From Robiginitomaculum sp. (GTDB lineage Bacteria; Pseudomonadota; Alphaproteobacteria; Caulobacterales; Maricaulaceae), in contig JALSHE010000104.1 of assembly GCA_026982415.1 (NCBI GenBank), positions 1 through 41,677 of the forward strand: a stretch of DNA of 41,677 bases. Reading direction: 5' to 3'. Below the pieces are notes generated by a model that saw only the letters and a program-made list of their open reading frames with translations, searched no databases and was not told the DNA's origin. The translations under genes and the position numbers were made by a program. The first letter of the stretch is position 1. Each line of letters opens with the position of its first letter. Below are positions 31,670 through 38,785 of this stretch, piece by piece.

Positions 31670-34258
31670 ATGTCGACTTGTAAATTTCGTAAATTGGTCT
31701 TATCATCATCATGTCAGCTTGCGTTGGTAGTAGGTTTGACCGCTGGAACTGGCATTTCTGTTGCTGCGCAAACCGAGGCTGCCGCTGCCAAAGACGAAAT
31801 AATTGTCACGGCGCGTCGGCAGTCAGAGAGCCTGCGCGATGTACCCGGTACGGTCAGTGTTCTTACACAAGCAAGATTAGAAAACGCGGGCGTAGCGCGG
31901 GCAGATGATTTTATCGAAATGACGCCGGGCGTCACTATGGTCAATGCGGCAGAAGCTGGCGATACACAGGTCAATATTCGCGGTATAAACGGCGCGCGCG
32001 ATGCCGAAAACAGTTTTGCATTCATTGTGGACGGCGTTCTTTATACCAACCCCGCCGCCTTCAACCGGGAATATATAAACCTCAAGCAAATCGAAGTTTT
32101 CAAAGGCCCACAAGGGGCGCTCTATGGGCGTAATGCTGCCGCAGGTGCAATTATCATCACCACGGAGAAACCAGGCAATGAGACCCACGGTAAATTATCC
32201 GTCAGTGCTGCCGAAGACAACACCTATGTTGTCAAAGGCGGCATCTCAGGTGCGCTGTCCCAAGATACAGTGTTTGCCAGCCTGTCAGGGGATTGGCGTA
32301 AATCGGACGGGTTTTACCGCAATAGTTTTCAAGGCGGTGCGCCAGTCGTAGATGCCTTTGAGAGCTACAATCTCAATGGCCGGATTTTATGGCAACCAAG
32401 CGATGCGTTATCCGTAGACATAAAAGCCCGTATCGGCGACATTGATGCTTCAGCAATAACTTTTAATTCGACGTTTAATTTACCCGTCTTTGCTTCCGCT
32501 ACCAACAACCCCCCGGCTTTTCAGGACGTCAATGATTTTGACTTTCTGTTCCAACCCAATATTATTTCGGACAATGACCAATCTGCCAAAGAATTTTCGG
32601 CAAAATTTGACTACAAACTGGATAACACCACCCTCACCGGGTGGGCGCTATTTAGCGATATTGAAAACAATCTAATTTCCGACGGTACATCTGCCGCATT
32701 CGGATTTTATGCGCCAGATGCAGCGTGCCAGCAAAGCGTCACCGATCTAAATGCAGCAGGCATCCAATTGCTAGCGCCGCAATTTATCGGCACATCACCA
32801 GTCGGCGTGATATTTGATCCCACTGGCTCGTTCCTTGGGGCTTATACCCCTACGACATGCGACGGCATTCAAGAGCAACTTCGAGACCAACGAGATTTTA
32901 GTGCCGAATTGCGCTGGGCCTCCGACCAAGACGGCCCCTTACAGTGGATGGTCGGTGGCTATTTCCTTGATATAGACAGACAAGTCGGTGTTTCGTTGAA
33001 CCGCGATAGCGGTGCCGCACCTGTGCGCGGCCTGTTTCAAAATGGTGGCCCCAATGCGACCGCGTCGCTGACCCATGATGATTTCGACAGCAGTGTACTG
33101 GCCGTATTTGGCCAAGTGCAATTTGATGTCTCTGATGATTTTGAAATCTCTGTTGCCGCCCGCTATGACAGCGAAAAGCGCAAAGTTAGCTCCCTCGTAC
33201 CGACCAATGTGACCCAATCGGTAATTGATTTGAACTTTGACGGGATTTTCAACGACCCGCTCAACCCTGCCCTCAGTAGCTTAATCAACCCGGCAGGCAC
33301 TATCCCCGATAAAGAACAAACCTTCTCGGCGCTCCAACCGAAAATATCGGCCACTTGGGATGCCAGTGATAATCTTACCTTGTTTGGCAATTGGGGCAAA
33401 GGCTTCAAAGCGGGCGGCTTCAATAATTCCGGCAGCGCCGCCACAATCGATATTTTTATCAACGGCTTCATCAATGGCGGCATCGGCATTAACTTTGCCG
33501 ATAATCTTGGCGTCCCTTTGCCCGTTATTGGGGATAATTTCAAAAAAGAAACATCCAGCGCGTTCGAAGCTGGCTTCAAAGCTAATTTAATGGACGGTAC
33601 AGTGCGCCTTAGTGGTGCTGCCTACAAGACCGATGTCACTGACATGCAGTTTTTCGAATTTTTAGTTGGTTCGTTCGGGCTTTTGCGTGTCGTGTCCAAC
33701 ATCGACAAAGTTAATATTACCGGATTTGAACTGGCGATTGACGGACGGGTTAATGACAATTTGCACCTTTATGCGAGCGGTAGCTGGATAGATAGCCAGA
33801 TTAAAGCCAACGCCTCTCGCCCAGATACCGTCGGCAACAAGTCCCCCTACACACCAGATTACACCATAAACTTGGGCGGGGACCTTACATGGCCATTGTC
33901 GGATAATATGTCCCTTACTGCCCATGCCAACGCGCAATTTATCGGTCCTACGTGGTTTCACACGGTGCAAGGCGGCCAGCGACCAACTATATTTATGCCG
34001 TTATTCGAGCTTGGCTTTGGCGCAGGCGCTGGCGCGTTGGGTACAGCTGATTTTTCAAATGCCCGGCGAGATGCCTACACCACACTGAATGCCAGGCTGG
34101 GTTTGAACATAAATAATTGGTCCATTACCGCTTTCGTTGATAATTTCACGGACGAGAAATATTTAGAAGAGGTTATCCCAGCACCCGAATTTGGCGGATC
34201 CTTTAACCATCCGGGTGCGCAAAGAAGGTTTGGCGCCGAGATTACCACCAAGTTTTAG
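31670..34258 (+). CDS. TonB-dependent outer-membrane receptor
   Basis: A second TonB-dependent importer, 862 residues. The signal peptide is about MSTCKFRKLVLSSSCQLALV up to SVAAQ; the TonB-box-like DEIIVTARR follows. The plug has LRDVPGTVSVLTQ, TPGVTMV, VNIRGINGARDAE, FIVDGVLYTNPAAFNREYINLKQIEVFKGPQGALYGRNAAAGAIIITTEKP. The barrel includes LTLFGNWGKGFKAGGFNN and the C-terminus ends GAEITTKF with terminal Phe. It is not closely similar in sequence to the receptor at 11-13 kb. GGAGGG lies before the ATG. The ligand is unknown; no siderophore or catabolic gene is next to it. Confidence 0.93.
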   Translation: MSTCKFRKLVLSSSCQLALVVGLTAGTGISVAAQTEAAAAKDEIIVTARRQSESLRDVPGTVSVLTQARLENAGVARADDFIEMTPGVTMVNAAEAGDTQVNIRGINGARDAENSFAFIVDGVLYTNPAAFNREYINLKQIEVFKGPQGALYGRNAAAGAIIITTEKPGNETHGKLSVSAAEDNTYVVKGGISGALSQDTVFASLSGDWRKSDGFYRNSFQGGAPVVDAFESYNLNGRILWQPSDALSVDIKARIGDIDASAITFNSTFNLPVFASATNNPPAFQDVNDFDFLFQPNIISDNDQSAKEFSAKFDYKLDNTTLTGWALFSDIENNLISDGTSAAFGFYAPDAACQQSVTDLNAAGIQLLAPQFIGTSPVGVIFDPTGSFLGAYTPTTCDGIQEQLRDQRDFSAELRWASDQDGPLQWMVGGYFLDIDRQVGVSLNRDSGAAPVRGLFQNGGPNATASLTHDDFDSSVLAVFGQVQFDVSDDFEISVAARYDSEKRKVSSLVPTNVTQSVIDLNFDGIFNDPLNPALSSLINPAGTIPDKEQTFSALQPKISATWDASDNLTLFGNWGKGFKAGGFNNSGSAATIDIFINGFINGGIGINFADNLGVPLPVIGDNFKKETSSAFEAGFKANLMDGTVRLSGAAYKTDVTDMQFFEFLVGSFGLLRVVSNIDKVNITGFELAIDGRVNDNLHLYASGSWIDSQIKANASRPDTVGNKSPYTPDYTINLGGDLTWPLSDNMSLTAHANAQFIGPTWFHTVQGGQRPTIFMPLFELGFGAGAGALGTADFSNARRDAYTTLNARLGLNINNWSITAFVDNFTDEKYLEEVIPAPEFGGSFNHPGAQRRFGAEITTKF

Positions 34259-34412
34259 CAAGACGTTCTACGGGCCAGAAACTAGGTAATGTGCTTATAA
34301 ATTTCCCCGAGACATCTTGCCGACACCCCGTGTAGTGTGCCATACGCGAACCAGAACAAGCTTCTTAAAACAGAGGCATTGAGATTGAACAACAATACGG
34401 GGCACAAATACT

Positions 34413-35348
34413 ATGATTGTTGAACGCAAAATATCGACCTTACGACTGCTCAAGGTGATTTGGAAACAACTTGCCATGATGATTATTATTTCGTCTATCA
34501 TTGTCATACCAATGATGTATTTTGGCTGGGGTGAATATGCACCGGATATGACAGCACCGCTTATCCTTGGTACAGCCATTTCCATCTTTCTAGGGTTTCG
34601 GACAAATTCTGCTTATGAACGTTGGTTTAAGGCGCGGGAGCTTTGGGGCACCATGCGTGCTTGGTCGCGAAACCAGACACTATTACTGTCGCGCCTGCAC
34701 GAGAAACATATCAACCACAATACCGGCAAGCCGTCCAAATTGGCTAAAACCGTTATGCACCGCATGATCCGCAGAAACATTGCCTGGATTTGGGTATTGG
34801 GTCGCCAGCTTAAAGACGTACCGCCTTTCGAGGGCGTGCGCGCATTGCTGACGGACGAAGACTATGCAGTCGCTAGTGACTGCCACAATCCGGCTCTCAA
34901 ATTATTATTTTTACAGTCCCGGGATTTTCGTATAGCCCAAAGCGAAGGTCAGTTTATCGACGGCGAGCATTTTGAAATGGTCGCTATCCAGCGCGAACTT
35001 GTTGCTGGACAAACCGCCTGTGAGGGCCTCAAAAACACGCCCTTCCCAACCCATTACACCTATTTCACCAATGTGTTTCTCTGGCTATTTCTCATCTTGT
35101 TGTCCTTCGCTTTGCCCGGTCTCGAAAATGTCGGGCTATTGGCTATTCCAGCAGTTGTCATAGTAGGCTGGGTGTTCTTTATGGTCGAGGGTATCGGCTC
35201 TTATATGGAAGAACCATTCACAAACAACCGCAATGTCATCCCCATGGATGCCCTAGCAAGATCCTTGGAACGCGACCTAATAGCCTTTGGCTTGGGGGAA
35301 GACGATCTCCCAGACATGGTCATGCCAATCGACGGCGCTTTATATTAA
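34413..35348 (+). CDS. Bestrophin family (UPF0187) ion channel
   Basis: A 311-residue inner-membrane protein of the bestrophin family. The signature GFRTNSAYERWFKARELWGTMRAWSRNQ is at about 61-88. Hydrophobic segments are at about 20-37 (LAMMIIISSIIVIPMMYFGW), 48-60, and a pair at about 218-255 (FLWLFLILLSFALPGL, LLAIPAVVIVGWVFFMVEGIG), followed by EPFTNNRNVIPMDALARSLERDL. Bacterial bestrophins form pentamers that conduct mono- or divalent ions; eukaryotic ones are chloride channels. Ion selectivity is not readable here. Its stop codon overlaps that of the convergent fRMsr gene by three to four bases. Confidence 0.9.
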   Translation: MIVERKISTLRLLKVIWKQLAMMIIISSIIVIPMMYFGWGEYAPDMTAPLILGTAISIFLGFRTNSAYERWFKARELWGTMRAWSRNQTLLLSRLHEKHINHNTGKPSKLAKTVMHRMIRRNIAWIWVLGRQLKDVPPFEGVRALLTDEDYAVASDCHNPALKLLFLQSRDFRIAQSEGQFIDGEHFEMVAIQRELVAGQTACEGLKNTPFPTHYTYFTNVFLWLFLILLSFALPGLENVGLLAIPAVVIVGWVFFMVEGIGSYMEEPFTNNRNVIPMDALARSLERDLIAFGLGEDDLPDMVMPIDGALY

Positions 35349-35806
35349 AGCAATAACGTCTTACAGATAGCTTCCAAACCCGCTTGATCCACAGCGTCAA
35401 ATGTCGCGAGGTCTGTCGAGTCTATATCCAACACTGCTGCCAATTCGCCCGCCTTGTCAAATACAGGCACAACGATTTCCGACATTGTTTTGCTGTCGCA
35501 GGCTATGTGGCCGGGAAATTTGTGGACATCTTCGACCAGCACGGTTTTACCCGAAGCTGCAACCGTCCCGCACACACCTTTGCCGAACGGAATGCGCAAA
35601 CAGCCCAACGTACCTTGATAAGGGCCGACCACGAGTTCACTTGGTTTGAGCGGGTCGACTAGGTAGAAACCTGTCCAATAAAATTGCGGGAATGCCCCGT
35701 TTAGAAGACAACAGGCCGTTGCATAGCGGGCGATCATAGAGGTTTCGCCCGCATTGACGGCAGCTATTTCTGTAGCGATCCGCCCATATAGTTCGGCCTT
35801 ATCCAC
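35345..35806 (-). CDS. msrC: Free methionine-(R)-sulfoxide reductase (GAF domain, fRMsr)
   Basis: Reduces free L-methionine-(R)-sulfoxide in the cytoplasm. A single GAF domain of 153 residues. The three active-site cysteines are C69 (TLGCLRIPFG), C79 (GKGVCGTVA) and C103 (GHIACDSKTMSEIVVPV). Their spacing of 10 and 24 equals that of the E. coli enzyme (Cys84, 94, 118). WTGFYLVD and LAAVLDIDSTDLATFD are also typical. I choose the GTG at 35806, which overlaps the SDR stop by 8 bases; no ATG lies before the conserved core and the longer frame would read back into the SDR gene. The Shine-Dalgarno is poor (AAGG abuts the GTG), so translation probably depends on coupling. Last gene of the MaoC-SDR unit. 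Confidence 0.85.
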   Translation of the reverse strand: MDKAELYGRIATEIAAVNAGETSMIARYATACCLLNGAFPQFYWTGFYLVDPLKPSELVVGPYQGTLGCLRIPFGKGVCGTVAASGKTVLVEDVHKFPGHIACDSKTMSEIVVPVFDKAGELAAVLDIDSTDLATFDAVDQAGLEAICKTLLL

Positions 35807-36707
35807 CCTTAGCCATAGCCTTACCGACGAATTTCTCGGATTGTTGGAAACCTTGGGTGAATTCTTGCGCACCAGCGGTGTCGTTAATCTTGTCCATACC
35901 CGCCATGACATTTTCAGGCGTCTGGTCTGCGGGTGCCAGATAAATCCCGTCGGTTTCTGTGATTACCGTGCGGGCATAACCGCCAGCCCCGGCACAGAGT
36001 ATCGTCCGGTTCGGAGAATTTTCTGCCACTAAGGTAATCAGACCCGCCGTAACAGATGCGGGTGTGAGTAATTTCAGCGCCTCCTCGGGGATCAGACCTT
36101 CGGTCATGCGGGTATGGGCAACGGGCGACAAAGCATTAATGCGAATATCGTATTTTGCGCCCTCAATACACAATGTATTCATCAAGCCAACAAGACCAGC
36201 CTTGGCAGCCCCATAATTGGCCTGGCCAAAATTGCCATACATACCAGACGATGATGTGGTCATGGCAATACGGCCATAGCCTTGATCGCGCATAATATCC
36301 CAGACGGCCTTGGTGCAATTTACACTGCCCATCAAATGCACATCCATGACCACTTGAAAATCCTTAAGTTCCATTTTGACGAATGATTTATCGCGCAAAA
36401 TCCCGGCATTATTAACCAGAACATCGACCCGCCCCCATTTGTCCATAGCTTCGCCGACCATAGTTTCGACCTGGGCATAGTCCGCAACATTGGCGCCGCT
36501 CACTATGGCTTCGCCGCCAGCTTTTATGATTGTGTCCGCGACTTCTTGAGCCGGGGTCATTGAACCGCCCGTGCCGTCTGCCGCGCCTCCGAGATCGTTG
36601 ACCACAACTTTCGCGCCGCGTTTTGCTAGTTCGATTGCGTGGGAACGGCCCAAGCCTGCGCCGGCTCCGGTGACGATTGCCACACGGTTATTAAATTCGA
36701 TTTTCAT
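35799..36707 (-). CDS. SDR dehydrogenase, MFE-2-like (3R)-hydroxyacyl-CoA dehydrogenase
   Basis: A short-chain dehydrogenase of 302 residues. The NAD-binding TGAGAGLG is at 13-20, VVVNDLGG (36-41) selects NAD, NNAG is at 99-102, and the catalytic set is Ser about 153, Y165 and K169 (GQANYGAAKAGL). The N-terminus VAIVTGAGAGLGRSHAIELAKRGAKVVVNDLGG and the C-terminal half resemble the dehydrogenase part of peroxisomal multifunctional enzyme 2, which oxidises (3R)-hydroxyacyl-CoA. Its C-terminal extension beyond a standard 250-residue SDR also fits that group. It follows a MaoC-type hydratase gene by 28 bp, as expected for successive beta-oxidation steps. Confidence 0.88.
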   Translation of the reverse strand: MKIEFNNRVAIVTGAGAGLGRSHAIELAKRGAKVVVNDLGGAADGTGGSMTPAQEVADTIIKAGGEAIVSGANVADYAQVETMVGEAMDKWGRVDVLVNNAGILRDKSFVKMELKDFQVVMDVHLMGSVNCTKAVWDIMRDQGYGRIAMTTSSSGMYGNFGQANYGAAKAGLVGLMNTLCIEGAKYDIRINALSPVAHTRMTEGLIPEEALKLLTPASVTAGLITLVAENSPNRTILCAGAGGYARTVITETDGIYLAPADQTPENVMAGMDKINDTAGAQEFTQGFQQSEKFVGKAMAKGG

Positions 36708-36735
36708 GTGATTTTCCTAAATGGTGGTTTAAAAC

Positions 36736-37188
36736 TTATATAAATATCAGGGAGAGCCACTCAGCTACGGCAGCGGGCTTTGCACCACCTTCGATCTCAA
36801 CCGTAATAGTGTGACAAAGTAATAGCTGTCCGGGGTTTTTCTCTTCGGCTGATGACAAAGTAAAGCGGCCACGAATTTTGGCACCGCTCGGAACAGGGGA
36901 TAAGAACCTAACTTTGTTAAGGCCGTAATTCATACCCATTTTAGCCCCCTCAACGGCAGGCAATCCGGTCTCGGCAAAGCGGGACAACATAGACAATGTC
37001 AAAAATCCGTGGGCGATGGTGCCGCCGAAGGGCGTGAACATTTTCGCTTTTTCCGCATCTATATGGATGAATTGGTGGTCTTCGGTAACATCGGCAAACC
37101 CAGAAATCCTGTCTTGGGTCATTTCAGCCCATTCAGATACGCCAAGTTCCTGCCCGATTTTGGCTTGTAAGCCCTCTAATACGCTCAT
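36736..37188 (-). CDS. MaoC family (R)-specific enoyl-CoA hydratase
   Basis: A 150-residue hot-dog fold protein. The hydratase-2 motif has catalytic D37 and H42 in TEDHQFIHID, followed by the GGTIAHGFLTLSMLSRF helix and GMNYGLNKVRFLSPVPSGAKIRGR. It hydrates trans-2-enoyl-CoA to (3R)-hydroxyacyl-CoA. First gene of a minus-strand unit with the SDR and fRMsr genes. AGAGGAC lies before the ATG. Chain length or branched substrate preference cannot be read. Confidence 0.9.
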   Translation of the reverse strand: MSVLEGLQAKIGQELGVSEWAEMTQDRISGFADVTEDHQFIHIDAEKAKMFTPFGGTIAHGFLTLSMLSRFAETGLPAVEGAKMGMNYGLNKVRFLSPVPSGAKIRGRFTLSSAEEKNPGQLLLCHTITVEIEGGAKPAAVAEWLSLIFI

Positions 37189-37304
37189 GATAAAGTCCTC
37201 TTATATGCATTTTATTGCATACTAGAGCAAATCCCGGCCAGCGCAAGCAAACAAAACCCACACAAGCCAGATAACGACAAACCACTAAATGCAAATAGGC
37301 CTTA

Positions 37305-37466
37305 TTAGGCGCTTAGTTTTTCCGCGTCACGCAATCTACGAGCCAAACGGTCACGCGTCGCGAAATCTGCCGGACGGACATATTTGCTTTTCAATATTTT
37401 TTTCAAGCGTTTAAGATCCGCTTTGATAGTTTTGATAGATTGCCTACTGTTTTTACGTTCTTTCAT
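37305..37466 (-). CDS. Small basic hypothetical protein
   Basis: A 53-residue frame from ATG 37466, with GGGGAG about 9 bases upstream; an in-frame ATG at 37541 would give 78 residues but has no better signal. The sequence is strongly basic and helical (KTIKADLKRLKKILKSKY, RDRLARRLRDAEKL) with a Lys/Leu heptad look, possibly a short coiled coil or nucleic-acid-binding peptide. I do not recognise a family. It lies alone between the MaoC operon and the divergent racemase gene, with CtrA-like boxes upstream. Coding status is plausible but unproven. Confidence 0.45.
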   Translation of the reverse strand: MKERKNSRQSIKTIKADLKRLKKILKSKYVRPADFATRDRLARRLRDAEKLSA

Positions 37467-37586
37467 TGTGCGTCTCCCCAGACCTTTAAGTTCTGCGTCT
37501 ACGCCCTCCAGACATTTATTGTGACCCGCGTTTAATTTCAAAAGAAAGAAAACCGAATCGCCCCAGTATGTATCCTATCAAGATAT

Positions 37587-37604
37587 GATTAACCTATCGT
37601 TAGT
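37587..37604. promoter_or_regulatory. CtrA-like box 1 over the racemase promoter
   Basis: TTAA-N7-TTAG at 37589-37603 matches the CtrA consensus TTAA-N7-TTAA at 7 of 8 positions. Its right half lies at the -35 position of a TTATAT box at 37621-37626 (17-bp spacing), the usual geometry of a CtrA-activated promoter in Caulobacter. Confidence 0.5.
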
Positions 37605-37638
37605 ATTTAGCCAGACAAAGTTATATTTTTGTAATAGA

Positions 37639-37656
37639 GATTAACTTTTCGTTATT
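37639..37656. promoter_or_regulatory. CtrA-like box 2 downstream of the predicted start site
   Basis: TTAA-N7-TTAT at 37641-37655, 15 bases before the ATG of the racemase gene. Over 18 bases it matches box 1 at 15 positions, 52 bp apart. Its position after the predicted transcription start would suit repression. Confidence 0.45.
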
Positions 37657-37670
37657 ATGCTGTGATACCT

Positions 37671-38672
37671 ATGACTAATAATCCGCTAAAAAACACCAAA
37701 GTTATCGAACTTTCCGGCATTGGCCCGACGCCCTATGCCGGGCAATTGCTGGCTGATTTGGGAGCGGAAGTTATCCGCATTGAAAGGCCGGGCGCGCTCA
37801 AACTCCCTGTGGAAAACCGTGGCAAGACATGTTTAGAGTTGGATTTGAAAACAAAACAGGGTCGGCAAGCTGTGCTAGACCTATTGCCGAGCGCACATAT
37901 TGTGTTTGAAGGCAACCGCCCCGGCGTTATGGAAAAACTTGGCCTTGGCCCAGAACATTGCCGTAAAATTAATCCGGCGCTAATTTACGGGCGTATGACA
38001 GGTTGGGGGCAGAGCGGGCCTTGGGCGCACAAAGCTGGGCATGACATCAATTATATCGGCCTAACGGGCGCACTTCACGCTATGGGAGATGCAGACCGTC
38101 CGCCGTCCCTGCCCTTAAATTTTGTCGGTGATTACGGCGGCGGTAGCCAGTTTTTGGTCATTGGCATTTTGGCGGCTTTGGTACAGGCAAAAGCAACCGG
38201 AAAGGGTCGCATCATAGACGCGGCCATTATTGACGGAACTTTCTCCATGATGGGTATCGTACACTCTTTGGATCATATGGGTATGTGGTCGGAGAAACGC
38301 AGTAGTAATTTGCTCGATGGCTCAAGGCCGTTCTATCGTTGCTACACGACAAGCGACGGCGGGTTTATGGCGGTTGGCTGTTTGGAACCAAAATTTTTCA
38401 GTGAAATGCTCAGGGTCTTGAACCTGGATCCGCAAACTTACGGCGACCAAAACAACCCAAACCTTTGGCCAGAGCAAACCGAACTGCTCTCACACATTTT
38501 CAAAAGCAAGCCCCGCGCCTATTGGGAATTCTTGTTCGAAAATACAGATGCTTGCGTCACTCCCGTCCTCACCTATGGCGAGGCAAAAAATCACCCACAC
38601 AATAAAGCGCGCGCCACGCACATAGAGCAAGGCGGCCTTACTCACCCTGCAAAAGCGCCGAGATTTATGTGA
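37671..38672 (+). CDS. CaiB/BaiF CoA-transferase family protein, alpha-methylacyl-CoA racemase type
   Basis: A 333-residue class III CoA-transferase fold protein. Its closest type is alpha-methylacyl-CoA racemase (AMACR), which interconverts (2R)- and (2S)-methylacyl-CoA. The three catalytic residues of mycobacterial MCR, His126, Asp156 and Glu241, correspond to H124 (GHDINYIGLTGAL), D154 (NFVGDYGGG) and E239 (VGCLEPKFF), with the same spacing. The N-terminal GPTPYAGQLLADLGAEVIRIERPG is typical. Start at ATG 37671; a GTG at 37662 is possible. There is no Shine-Dalgarno of note. It lies close to the MaoC-SDR operon, consistent with methyl-branched chain oxidation. Confidence 0.88.
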   Translation: MTNNPLKNTKVIELSGIGPTPYAGQLLADLGAEVIRIERPGALKLPVENRGKTCLELDLKTKQGRQAVLDLLPSAHIVFEGNRPGVMEKLGLGPEHCRKINPALIYGRMTGWGQSGPWAHKAGHDINYIGLTGALHAMGDADRPPSLPLNFVGDYGGGSQFLVIGILAALVQAKATGKGRIIDAAIIDGTFSMMGIVHSLDHMGMWSEKRSSNLLDGSRPFYRCYTTSDGGFMAVGCLEPKFFSEMLRVLNLDPQTYGDQNNPNLWPEQTELLSHIFKSKPRAYWEFLFENTDACVTPVLTYGEAKNHPHNKARATHIEQGGLTHPAKAPRFM

Positions 38673-38785
38673 TTTCTGCCTAAACCTGTCAGGAGCGGTC
38701 AGTTTCCGCTTTCAATCACTTATGTTCATGTTATGAGCCATTATCAAGAGACGTGGAGCGCCTTTTGGCACGACAGGGAAACTAA

